DNA of 64,000 nt from Arthrobacter sp. UNC362MFTsu5.1 (GTDB lineage Bacteria; Actinomycetota; Actinomycetes; Actinomycetales; Micrococcaceae). Every line of letters begins with the position of its first letter. Within the stretch, counting starts at the first letter, position 1. Positions 49,822-62,741 of this stretch are shown here, in pieces. Position numbers and translations under genes: made by a program. The notes beneath the pieces are model-generated. The model was not told where the DNA came from. It made no database searches and saw nothing but the letters and a program-made list of their open reading frames with translations. The DNA lies in contig NZ_JMLE01000018.1 in assembly GCF_000685965.1 (NCBI RefSeq), forward strand, positions 1 through 64,000, given 5' to 3'.

Positions 49822-50264
49822 TACACCCCAACCTGACGTCGGGGCGCCTGACGTGGGAAGACTTGCCCCGTAGGTGGAGCTCCGGCCTGGTTCTCAGACA
49901 CCTGACGAACCGCAGGAGGTGACATCACCCGCCCCTTCGCTAAGCGACTTCCATCAAGACCTGATTCTTCGGACTATTTTGATAGTTCTCGGGCTACCGC
50001 AGCTCGGTTTCCTGCCCCTCCAACTGTCAGGGTGGGATCTGAGAACATCATGAGCCACCGTCAACAATGCGGAATTTCGCGCTATTCTGACGCCAGACCG
50101 GCGCCGCAACTTGCCCGCGCTCCCCGTCACCCTGTCCAACGCTGCTCTAGGGCGAGGCGACCTCAGAGAAACTTTTACGGGCAAGGCGTGCGGGAACCCT
50201 CACACGGCTCCTGCTTCGTGGCATTACCCGATAGCTACTTGACCGAATATCCATTCTCGGCGTT
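49822..50264 (+). repeat. Dispersed composite repeat, copy B (longest)
   Basis: Left motif TACACCCCAACCTGACGTC (49822), right motif CTGTCAGGGTGGGATCTGAG (50024), then GGAATTTCGCGCTATTCTGACG and a dif-like site (50237). Against copy A most bases match (both contain GAAGACTTGCCC, GATTCTTCGGACTATTTTGAT and CTGCTCTAGGGCGAGGCGACC). B has about 40 extra bases before the dif-like site. No gene inside. Confidence 0.75.
50237..50264 (+). other. dif-like site 3
   Basis: Arms ACTTGACCGAA and TTCTCGGCGTT, centre TATCCA. The centre is identical to that of site 5 at 62476, which has the same orientation 12.2 kb away. It ends repeat copy B. Confidence 0.55.
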
Positions 50265-50329
50265 GCCGTGGCCCCGTGGCGGGGAACGGCGGCCGCCTCT
50301 ATCGGGAACCGATTAGTGAAGCATCGTCT

Positions 50330-50989
50330 TCAAAGTGTATTCAGCGCTTCCACGGGGGTCTCGGTACCAGATGACCACCCTGCATTTTCTTCCGGCACAA
50401 GGATCAGGTCGAGGTAGCCCTTGAGGATGCCGGGCACGTCCACGGTGTCAGGATTGAGGAGCCACTCGGTTTGAATTCCTTCCCATAGAGCCACGATGGT
50501 AGGGCCCGCGACATCTGGGTCGACGCCCGGCCGAAGCCGGCCAATGCTCGCGAGGTACCGCAGCTCCCCACTGTATTCCTTCCGAAGCCGGGCGAAGCGT
50601 TGGACGAAGTAGTTACGGGCCGGGTGGTCCTCAGTCGTGGCTTCTCCGGAGAGGACGGAGTAGAGCTCTACGAGGTGGGGAATCCGCTCATTGTGTTTCG
50701 CCTGCCGCACGATGGTTTCGGCAAACCGCTCCCGTGTGCCCGGGGTGCTCGTGGAGATCCGGTCGCGGTACTCGAGCACCGCCACGAGCAGCTGAGCCTT
50801 GGTGGGGAAATGGTGGAGGAGCGTGGTCTGGTTGATCCCTGCCCGGTCCGCGACGTCCTGGATGCTGCCGCCGTTGTAGCCCCGTGACCCGAAGACCTCT
50901 ACGGCGGCTTCAAGAATTTGCCGTTGGCGCTCAGCGGTCTTGGCGTAGGGGCCGCGCGGGCCTGAGCGTGCGTTCGCCTTCTTAGTCAT
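50330..50989 (-). CDS. TetR-family transcriptional regulator
   Basis: ATG 50989 gives 219 residues. The N-terminal HTH (AERQRQILEAAVEVFGSRGYNGGSIQDVADRAGINQTTLLHHFPTKAQLL, about 20-68) is typical TetR; the rest is the ligand-binding helical domain (YRDRISTSTPGTRERF onward). It is divergent from the galactoside ABC-transporter operon, and a 16-bp palindrome lies between the two. It most likely represses that operon and responds to a galactoside or its product. Confidence 0.9.
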   Translation of the reverse strand: MTKKANARSGPRGPYAKTAERQRQILEAAVEVFGSRGYNGGSIQDVADRAGINQTTLLHHFPTKAQLLVAVLEYRDRISTSTPGTRERFAETIVRQAKHNERIPHLVELYSVLSGEATTEDHPARNYFVQRFARLRKEYSGELRYLASIGRLRPGVDPDVAGPTIVALWEGIQTEWLLNPDTVDVPGILKGYLDLILVPEENAGWSSGTETPVEALNTL

Positions 50990-51015
50990 GGAATCCAGTC
51001 TAGTTTCATTAAAAA

Positions 51016-51031
51016 CTGAGCATCCACTCAG
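51016..51031. promoter_or_regulatory. Probable TetR operator
   Basis: CTGAG-CATCCA-CTCAG, perfect 5-bp arms around a 6-bp centre, lies 27 bp upstream of the TetR start and 81 bp upstream of the binding-protein start. Flanking A- and T-runs make the site AT-rich outside. Confidence 0.45.
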
Positions 51032-51111
51032 CTTTTGTGTTAGCCTTGTCACGTCGGGCCGCACGGCCCCGGCGCCGTGTCCGCGGCGCTGACCATAACG
51101 AAGTGGGACTC

Positions 51112-52452
51112 ATGCCATCTCTGACACGACGACAACTCCTTTGCGGTGGACTCGGCGCCTCCGCCTTTGCCCTTCTCACCGGATGCGCCACTCCGGGCAC
51201 TGTTTCCGTCAATGCCGCACCTGCCATTCCTGCGGCCAGTACCGGTGAGAAGGTGACACTCACGTACTGGTCTTGGCTCAAGAATGTTCAGAAGGTCGCC
51301 GATATCTGGAACGCGAGCCACCCCAATGTCCAGGTTGAGACGGTCTGGATCCCCAGCGGCAACCGTGGTGGGTACTCCAAGCTTTACGCCGCGCTAGCGG
51401 CGGGCGGCGGCCCTGACCTAGCGCAGGTTGAAATGCGTACCGTTCCTGAGTTCATGCTCGTCAACGGGCTCGTGGATCTCTCGCGCTACGGTGCCCGTGA
51501 ATACGCACACCTTTATGACCCCGCACTTTGGAGCCAGGTGAGCTTCTCCGGGGGCGTCTACGGCATCCCCCAGGACTCGGGGCCGATGGCCACGTTCTAC
51601 CGCCCCGACGTCCTGGCCAAGGTAGGCGCGGCGGCACCGGTGACTTGGGAGGAGTGGGCAGCCGTTGGGAAGGAACTCCGCGGTGCCAACGCCTACATCG
51701 ACTGCTTTTCTCTCGCGGACACCTCCTACTTCGTCTCTTTCGCCGCACAGGCTGGCGCTTCCTGGCTGCGCCCAGCCGAGGACGGATGGGTCATCAACAT
51801 GACCGACGACTCAACGCTGAACGTCGCGCGTTTCTTTGACCGGGCAATCGACGACGGCATCGTCACCACCGCCTATGGACCCTTCACCCCCGGCTGGTAC
51901 GCGGCGGCTGCGAAGGGGGAGCTCGCGTCGCTCACGAGCGGCAGCTGGGCCGATGCCCTTGTGCAGAGCGTCAGCGGCGGAGCGGGCAAGTGGCGCGTGG
52001 CGCCCATGCCCATTTGGGACCCCAGAGGGTATGGCTCAAGCTACCTCGGCGGCTCCACCGCGGCGGTCCTGGCTAACAGCAAGCACCCCCGCGAGGCCCT
52101 CGAGTTCGCTGTCTGGATGACGTCCACGCAGGCCGGCATCGACGCCGAGATCGCCAACAGTGGCATCGGATGGTCGCCCGTGCCGGGCATCATCGGTGCA
52201 AAGCGCGAGAGGCCCTCCGACTTTTTCGGGGGGCAGAACTACAACCAGGACGTGATCGTGCCGGCGAGTAAGTCGCAGAACATGGACTGGTCTTGGTGGC
52301 CCGTCACCACGCAGTCTTTCAACATCCTGGGCGACGGGTTCCGCCGTAAGGCATCGGGCACGAGCCTAGTCGACACCGTAGCAGCCGCCGAGCAGCAGAT
52401 CATGACCGCCTTCAGGAACAAAGGTCTGACGATTAGGAAGGAGCAGGCATGA
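51112..52452 (+). CDS. Galactoside ABC transporter substrate-binding lipoprotein
   Basis: From ATG 51112 the 446-residue protein has a twin-arginine-like N-terminus (TRRQLLCGG), lipobox LTGC and an extracellular family-1 binding fold: VTLTYWSWLKNVQKVADIWNASHPNVQVETVWIPSG, GVYGIPQDSGPMATFYRPDVL, and SSYLGGSTAAVLANSKHPREALEFAVWM. It begins the importer operon followed by MalF- and MalG-type permeases, beta-galactosidase, mutarotase and GalE. The ligand is inferred to be lactose or another galactoside. An upstream frame to 51037 is not used. Confidence 0.92.
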   Translation: MPSLTRRQLLCGGLGASAFALLTGCATPGTVSVNAAPAIPAASTGEKVTLTYWSWLKNVQKVADIWNASHPNVQVETVWIPSGNRGGYSKLYAALAAGGGPDLAQVEMRTVPEFMLVNGLVDLSRYGAREYAHLYDPALWSQVSFSGGVYGIPQDSGPMATFYRPDVLAKVGAAAPVTWEEWAAVGKELRGANAYIDCFSLADTSYFVSFAAQAGASWLRPAEDGWVINMTDDSTLNVARFFDRAIDDGIVTTAYGPFTPGWYAAAAKGELASLTSGSWADALVQSVSGGAGKWRVAPMPIWDPRGYGSSYLGGSTAAVLANSKHPREALEFAVWMTSTQAGIDAEIANSGIGWSPVPGIIGAKRERPSDFFGGQNYNQDVIVPASKSQNMDWSWWPVTTQSFNILGDGFRRKASGTSLVDTVAAAEQQIMTAFRNKGLTIRKEQA

Positions 52453-53404
52453 GCGCCACGGCAGATACCGCACAAGCACATCCGTCAGCAGTCCAGCGGG
52501 AGGGGCACGGACGGGCAAGGCAGCAGCGCCGCGTCGTCACCCGTGCACCCTGGATACTGCTCGCGCCCTTCCTGGCGCTCTTTGCCCTCACGTTCATCTT
52601 CCCGATCATCGCTGCTGTCGGTTCGAGCTTTACGAAAGTGACCCGCAGTGGCCTCTTCGGCGAGACGGGCGTCCACTCCGGGTTTGCGGGGTTCGAGAAC
52701 TATGCCCGCGCCCTCGGGGACGGTAGCTTCCTCGCCTCGATCGGCCGCGTACTGCTCTTCGGCGTGGTCCAGGTTCCTGTCATGATCGCCCTATGTACAG
52801 TCCTTGCGCTCCTGCTGGAGTCGGCCTCGGCTAAGTGGCCCGGGTTCTTCCGCGCGGCCTACTTCATGCCGTACGGCGTGCCGGGTGTCATCGCGACCAT
52901 TCTCTGGTCTTTTCTCTACGTCCCGGGCCTGAGCCCGCTCGTGGACGCTGCCACGTCCGTAGGCCTCACCGTGAACTTCCTCGGCCCGGACACCGTGCTG
53001 TGGTCCATCGCCAACATCGTTACGTGGAGCTACACGGGCTACAACATGCTCATCGTCATAGCCCAGCTTAAGTCGATCCCCGGCGAGATATATGAAGCTG
53101 CGCGCGTGGACGGTGCCGGGCCCTTCCGTGTCGCGTGGACCATTCAGCTGCCGCTTATCCGGCCCGCTCTCGTGCTCACAACGGTGTTCTCGATCATCGG
53201 CACGCTTCAACTTTTCGCCGAGGCGCAAGTCCTTCAGACTGTGGCTCCGGCCGTCGACAGCCAATACACCCCGAACCTCTCCGCCTACACCACTGCCTTT
53301 GCATACAACGACTACAACGTCGCCGCAGCCCAGGCCGTGCTCATTGCCCTCGCGGCCTTCATCCTCTCCTTCACCTTCCTCCGGTTCACGAACAGGAAGT
53401 CCTC

Positions 53405-53408
<4 letters not shown>
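52449..53408 (+). CDS. Carbohydrate ABC transporter permease, MalF type
   Basis: The 319-residue protein has six helices, the MalF-type entry WILLAPFLALFALTFIFPIIAAVGSSF and the EAA motif EIYEAARVDGAGPFRVAWTIQLPLIRPAL near residue 220. Start and stop overlap both neighbours by 4 bp (ATGA). With the following MalG-type subunit it forms the galactoside channel in the cell membrane. As in the fucoside cluster no ATPase is encoded, so a shared MsiK-type ATPase is expected. Confidence 0.92.
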
Positions 53409-58408
<5,000 letters not shown>

Positions 58409-58412
<4 letters not shown>

Positions 58413-59431
58413 AAATCCTGGTCACAGGGGGCACGGGCTACATCGGTTCCCACACCGTTCTTTCCCTGCAGGAAGCCGGCCACGACGTGGTCGTCATCGA
58501 CAACCTGGTCAACTCCAGCGAGGAATCGCTGCGCCGCGTAGCGGAACTCAGCGGCAAGACCGCAGAGTTCCACCACGTCGACCTCGTGAACGAGGCAGCC
58601 ATCGACAAGGTCTTTGCCGGCGCAGCCATCGACGCCGTCATCCACTTCGCTGGCCTCAAAGCGGTGGGCAAATCTGTGCGGGAGCCGTTGAAGTACTACT
58701 ACAACAACCTTGTAGGCACTCTGAACCTGATCCGCGTCATGGACAGGCATGACGTCCGCTCCATCGTCTTCAGCTCCTCCGCCACCGTCTACGGCGAACG
58801 CAACCCCATCCCCTATGTGGAAAAGATGGAGATCGGGGCCAACAACCCCTACGGGCGCACCAAGGAACAGATCGAGGACATCCTCTCCGACCTCGGCGCT
58901 GCCGACCCGCGCTGGCACATAGCCCTGCTGCGCTATTTCAACCCGGTGGGTGCACACCCATCCGGACGGATTGGCGAGGACCCGCAGGGTATCCCCAACA
59001 ATCTGGTGCCGTTCATCGCCCAAGTGGCCGTGGGCCGCCGCGACAAGCTCATAGTCTTCGGGGGCGACTACGACACCCCCGACGGCACCTGCCTGCGCGA
59101 CTACATCCACGTGGTGGACCTCGCGGAAGGGCACATAGCGGCCCTGAACCATATCGCGGACACCACCGGCGTGTTCCGCTGGAACCTCGGCTCCGGCAAG
59201 GGCTCCTCCGTCCTAGAGGTCCTGCGCTCCTTTGAGAAGGCCGTGGGCAAGCCCATCCCCTACGACATCACCGGCCGCCGCGCCGGAGACCTCCCTGCCT
59301 TCTGGGCCGACGCCACCTCCGCGCTGGCCGACCTCAGCTGGTCCACCACCAAGACCGTGGACCAAATGTGCAAAGACCACTGGCGCTGGCAAAAGAACAA
59401 CCCCCAAGGCTATATATCCAACCCCGAATGA
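58409..59431 (+). CDS. galE: UDP-glucose 4-epimerase
   Basis: The 340-residue SDR-type enzyme begins MKILVTGGTGYIGSHT (NAD-binding GxxGxxG), has HFAGLKAVGKSVREPLKYYYNNL, catalytic Ser/Thr in FSSSATVYG and Tyr/Lys in NPYGRTK (about 149 and 153), and LRYFNPVGAHPSGRIGEDPQG. It interconverts UDP-galactose and UDP-glucose. The start overlaps galM by 4 bp. Galactokinase and galactose-1-phosphate uridylyltransferase genes are not in the window and must be elsewhere for the Leloir route to run. Confidence 0.95.
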
Positions 59432-59451
59432 ACAATAGGAGCAGTGGATAA

Positions 59452-59703
59452 ATGCAGACAGAGAATTCCACCTGCACCGACTTCCACGAGCATGTACCCA
59501 CGCAGCACGATTCCATCACCATCCACGTCCACACGCGATCCCACTTGGAGGCCGCCGTGGAGGCCGCCGTCCAACAACTCTCTGCTCGTGCGAGGTACCG
59601 GAAGCAGGGAATTCTGGTAACCCGGACGGCTCCGGGAACGGTCATCGTAAGCCTTGACCCAAATGTTCCCTACGGCATGAGCTACGAACGAACAACCTGG
59701 TAG
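59452..59703 (+). CDS. Small hypothetical protein between galE and pfkA
   Basis: ATG 59452 follows ATAGGAGCAG, 20 bp after galE, so it is probably in the same transcript. The 83-residue product has a His-rich start (FHEHVPTQHDSITIHVHTRSH), a helix (LEAAVEAAVQQLSARARYR) and two strands (GILVTRTAPGTVIVSLDP). The order of strand, helix and strands might form a small alpha/beta fold. I do not recognise a family. Confidence 0.6.
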   Translation: MQTENSTCTDFHEHVPTQHDSITIHVHTRSHLEAAVEAAVQQLSARARYRKQGILVTRTAPGTVIVSLDPNVPYGMSYERTTW

Positions 59704-59797
59704 TACACGAAGGCGATAGGCGAAATCAGCCTCATGCCTGTCTTGGGCTTTTCTGATGGCCCCTTTCCAACATGGCAACTGAACCTAGGAATCACGC

Positions 59798-60823
59798 ATG
59801 AAAATTGGAATCCTCACCAGCGGTGGTGACTGCCCCGGACTGAACGCGGTCATCCGCGGCGCCGTACTCAAGGGCATCGCCATCCACGGCCACGAATTCG
59901 TGGGTTTCCTCGACGGCTGGCGCGGCGTGGTGGAGGGCGACATCATCGACATCCCCCGCACCATGGTCCGCGGTATCGCCAAGCAGGGCGGCACCATCCT
60001 TGGCACGTCCCGCACCAACCCCTTCGACAACGGCGGCGGCCCGGAGGTCATCAAAGCCCACATGGACCGCCTGGGCATCGACGCCATCATCGCAATCGGC
60101 GGTGAGGGCACGCTGGCGGCCGCCAAGCGCCTTACGGATGCCGGGCTGAAGATCGTCGGTGTTCCCAAGACCGTTGACAACGACCTGGACGCTACGGACT
60201 ACACCTTCGGTTTCGACACCGCCGTGCAGATCGCCACGGAGGCCATCGACAGGCTCCGCACCACCGGCGAATCCCACCACCGCTGCATGATCGCCGAAGT
60301 GATGGGCCGCCACGTGGGCTGGATCGCGCTGCACGCCGGCATGGCCGCAGGCGCCCACGCCATCCTGATCCCGGAACAAAAAGTCAGCATCGAGCAAATC
60401 ACCCAGTGGGTAAAGGAAGCCCACCACCGCGGCCGCGCACCCCTGGTGGTCGTCGCCGAAGGCTTCGTTCCCGAGCATATGGATGAGGCCCATTCTGAAC
60501 GGGGCCTGGACGCCTTCGGCCGCCCCCGGCTTGGCGGCATCGCGGACCAGCTGGTCCCGGAGCTGGAAGCCCGCACCGGCATCGAAACCCGTGCCACGAT
60601 CCTTGGCCACATCCAGCGCGGCGGCGTCCCCTCAGCCTTCGACCGGGTCCTTGCCACCCGGCTGGGCATGGCCGCCATCGACTCCGTGGTCGAAGGCTAC
60701 TGGGGCACCATGGTCGCCCTGAAGGGAACAGACATCCAACATGTCGCCTTCGAGGAGGCCCTGGGCCAGCTCAAGACCGTCCCACAAAACCGCTACGACG
60801 AAGCAGCCGTCCTGTTCGGCTAA
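59798..60823 (+). CDS. pfkA: 6-phosphofructokinase
   Basis: The 341-residue enzyme has the PfkA motifs MKIGILTSGGDCPGLNAVIRG, GGTILGTSRTNPFD, IAIGGEGTL (the position equivalent to E. coli Gly104 is Gly, so ATP rather than pyrophosphate is expected), VPKTVDNDLDATDYTFGF (catalytic Asp; Lys at position 124), AEVMGRHVGW and ILGHIQRGG. The combination Gly104/Lys124 is usual for actinobacterial ATP-PFK. It phosphorylates fructose-6-phosphate in glycolysis. A second pfkA in a galactoside island would help channel hexose flux after galE. Confidence 0.93.
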   Translation: MKIGILTSGGDCPGLNAVIRGAVLKGIAIHGHEFVGFLDGWRGVVEGDIIDIPRTMVRGIAKQGGTILGTSRTNPFDNGGGPEVIKAHMDRLGIDAIIAIGGEGTLAAAKRLTDAGLKIVGVPKTVDNDLDATDYTFGFDTAVQIATEAIDRLRTTGESHHRCMIAEVMGRHVGWIALHAGMAAGAHAILIPEQKVSIEQITQWVKEAHHRGRAPLVVVAEGFVPEHMDEAHSERGLDAFGRPRLGGIADQLVPELEARTGIETRATILGHIQRGGVPSAFDRVLATRLGMAAIDSVVEGYWGTMVALKGTDIQHVAFEEALGQLKTVPQNRYDEAAVLFG

Positions 60824-60892
60824 GCGCTCAAAATACAAACATCATCCGAACGCTTTGCTACCCGTCACAAATTTGCTCAGCATCCTGCTGCT

Positions 60893-61165
60893 ATGAAGCT
60901 CGAGGACGAGATGCCAACAAGCATGACGCCGAATCAAGACCAAACAAACATCCACTCTTTCGCATCGTGGCAGCCTATTGACGACTGGACTGTGCTGACC
61001 GGCCAATACGTCGAAGTTCACACTCGCGGCAGCGTAACCGACCGCGGCCGCGTCGAAGCTGTCATGGCCGACGGATCTCTACTGTGGCTGATGCAGGACG
61101 GAGCCCACAGCCGGCGCGTCGTAGAACAACAACCAGGAACGTACATCCGCCGTACCTGGATCTGA
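60893..61165 (+). CDS. Small protein of a three-member local family, copy 3
   Basis: The 90-residue product shares the core of the proteins at 18914 and 19359: WTVLTGQYVEVHTRGSVTDRGRVEAVMADGSLLWLMQ, then DGAHSRRVVEQQPGTYIRRTW. Conserved points are Trp, a strand with V/L at alternating positions, RG.V, A.DGSLLWL.Q and a closing RRxW/F. ATG 60893 or 60911 may start it. It lies 70 bp after pfkA and 100 bp before the left motif of repeat copy E, again next to a repeat joint. Function unknown. Confidence 0.6.
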   Translation: MKLEDEMPTSMTPNQDQTNIHSFASWQPIDDWTVLTGQYVEVHTRGSVTDRGRVEAVMADGSLLWLMQDGAHSRRVVEQQPGTYIRRTWI

Positions 61166-61266
61166 CGGCGATCGTGTTGGGGGGAACTAGATCTGCGCAC
61201 TCAAGCTTCAACCGCCCGCGGCGCATTCGGATGGTGTAACTCCGAGGGCTTCTCGTCAGTGAAGGG

Positions 61267-61297
61267 CACACCGCAACCTGACGTCCGGGCGCCTGAC
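61267..61297 (+). repeat. Left motif of the dispersed repeat, copy E (no right motif found)
   Basis: CACACCGCAACCTGACGTC followed by CGGGCGCCTGAC matches the left motif of copy B at 29 of 31 positions. No right motif follows; a decayed ATPase and dif-like site 4 come next. Confidence 0.55.
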
Positions 61298-61387
61298 AAG
61301 GGAGGATTTGGGTCGGTCAGTAGAGTTCCGGTCTTTCACAGATGCTTGCCGAGCCGCAAACGCTGAGGTCGCCTTCTTCTGGCCTGA

Positions 61388-61882
61388 GCAGACTTCATCA
61401 GTTCAGGTTTTGCGGAAGCCGCCCGAGACGCCTTTACTCAACCCGCACAGTCCGTGGGCCAGCACTACTCCCCCGAGGCCCTGGAGGTAATGATCGAAGC
61501 TTCGGGTATGTACCCATACTTCATCCAGGAATTCGGCAGTGCCATGTGGGAATCAGCCTTCAAAAGCCCTTTCACACGCGACGACGCGGAAGCCGCCGTC
61601 ACGCTCGGCCGCGAAAAACTTGATGCCGGCTTTTTCATCGCCAGATGGCAACGCGCCACGAAAGCCGAACGCAGATTTCTTCACGCCATGGCCCAGGACG
61701 GTGAAGGACCATCCAGCACAGCGGATGTCGCATCAAAAATGGGGAAGAAGCCCACAGCCCTGGGGCCAGCGCGGGCCACGCTGATCGACAAAGGACTCAT
61801 TTACTCCCCAGAGTATGGTCGCGTAGCATTCACTGTCCCGGGAATGGCAGGCTTTATTGCTCGCCAAGAACTTCTGGACTAG
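61388..61882 (+). pseudogene. AAA-family ATPase, C-terminal remnant
   Basis: The open frame begins after a stop at 61385-61387 and reads FAEAARDAFTQPAQSVGQHYSPEALEVMIEASGMYPYF, IQEFGSAMWESA, FFIARWQRATKAERRFLHAMAQDGEGPSSTADVASKMG and VAFTVPGMAGFIARQ. This is the lid and winged-helix end of a family of single-chain AAA ATPases common in actinobacteria (about 400 aa). The Walker A and B part is missing. A start at 61454 would give a 142-residue protein, but a functional product is unlikely. It lies between repeat motif E and dif-like site 4. Confidence 0.65.
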
Positions 61883-61935
61883 TCCGACGGGTCAGGCCTC
61901 TACGGCGGCAGGTGCGACCAGATGCCGACCGCCAG

Positions 61936-61963
61936 CTTGACGGAATCACAATTATCGGCTCTT
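61936..61963 (+). other. dif-like site 4
   Basis: Arms GCTTGACGGAA and TTATCGGCTCT, centre TCACAA, followed by TTTTG. It lies 54 bp after the ATPase remnant and in direct orientation with site 5, 540 bp away. Confidence 0.6.
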
Positions 61964-62116
61964 TTGTAGCATGCACAGAAGGGGCTTGTTTGTGTTGCAA
62001 TCGGCCGGGCGGTTGCCCTGTAAAAAACGAACACGGGGTCGCCGTGAACACCCCGGGCGGCAATGTCAGTCTGGTTTGATACGTTGCATCCATTAGCAAC
62101 GTCTGGGGGTGATTAA

Positions 62117-62353
62117 ATGGCTGAGCGAAATTCGTACCACGTGGTTCCTGGTGAAGATGGATGGAAGGCCGAGCGCGAAGGCTCGTCTCGCGCTTCTTCT
62201 GTTCACGACACGCAGTCCGCAGCAATCGACGCTGCTCGTGGTTATCTGTCCCGCTCTGGGGGCGGTGAATTGAACATCCACGGCAAGGACAACAAGATCA
62301 GGGCAAAGGACACAATTGCACCTGGCAATGATCCAAGGAATACGCCTGGATAA
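62117..62353 (+). CDS. DUF2188-family protein
   Basis: The 78-residue product has the DUF2188 pattern: YHVVPGEDGWKAEREGSSRASSVHDTQSAAIDAARGYLSRSGGGELNIHGKDNKIRAKDTIAPGNDP (core residues Y-HVVP, GW.V, A...A, GGEL.IHG.dG.I). Members are small and widespread; their function is not known. The gene has a possible ribosome site GGGGGTG before ATG 62117, a terminator-like hairpin 18 bp after its stop, and dif-like sites 4 and 5 on either side, so it has the form of a one-gene cassette. Confidence 0.88.
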   Translation: MAERNSYHVVPGEDGWKAEREGSSRASSVHDTQSAAIDAARGYLSRSGGGELNIHGKDNKIRAKDTIAPGNDPRNTPG

Positions 62354-62370
62354 GCCTTATCGCGCAAAGA

Positions 62371-62409
62371 CCCCGCTGGCTTCGGTTTATTCAACAGGAG
62401 CCGGCGGGG
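62371..62409 (+). terminator. Terminator of the DUF2188 gene
   Basis: CCCCGCTGGCT pairs with AGCCGGCGGGG (one mismatch) around a 17-base loop. GTTCTTGT follows the stem. Confidence 0.65.
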
Positions 62410-62475
62410 CGTTCTTGTATACGGACGGGCGGGGCCGGAGAGACACATAAAGCCTGTAGGCCCGCCTAATGCCGC

Positions 62476-62503
62476 GGCTGACGGAATATCCATTATCGGC
62501 TCT
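62476..62503 (+). other. dif-like site 5
   Basis: Arms GGCTGACGGAA and TTATCGGCTCT, centre TATCCA (identical to site 3), followed by TTTT. The right arm is identical to that of site 4 and, complemented, of site 6. Confidence 0.6.
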
Positions 62504-62550
62504 TTTACCACCGCGAGTCGCAGTGACTGCTGCTGGAGGGCGTTGAAGCA

Positions 62551-62582
62551 GTACACCCCGGCCACGGTTGGCCGGGGTGTAC
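62551..62582 (-). terminator. Perfect hairpin between DUF2188 and hydantoinase B genes
   Basis: GTACACCCCGGCC and its exact complement form a 13-bp stem around ACGGTT. It lies after the minus-strand hydantoinase B gene and could end its transcript. Confidence 0.6.
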
Positions 62583-62616
62583 CTGATGTCCCAAACGAAT
62601 TTCTGCCAGACGCTCC

Positions 62617-62686
62617 ATGCGATTCGGGATCCCCGTGGAATCTCGCTGGAGACAATCATCTCCCGGAGAGCCTGCACCACACGTTA
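62617..62686 (-). pseudogene. GntR-family regulator, N-terminal fragment
   Basis: The minus strand reads RVVQALREMIVSSEIPRGSRIA, the usual start of GntR winged-helix regulators (compare VVQALREMILxGEIxPGxRL). The frame is preceded by a stop and loses similarity after about 23 residues. So it is a short relic, 56 bp downstream of the hydantoinase B gene, on the side of the dif-like sites. Confidence 0.4.
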
Positions 62687-62741
62687 TCGCGCTTGTCAGT
62701 CAGTCGTTATCCTTCAGGACGCAGATTTGACAGAGTCCCTC

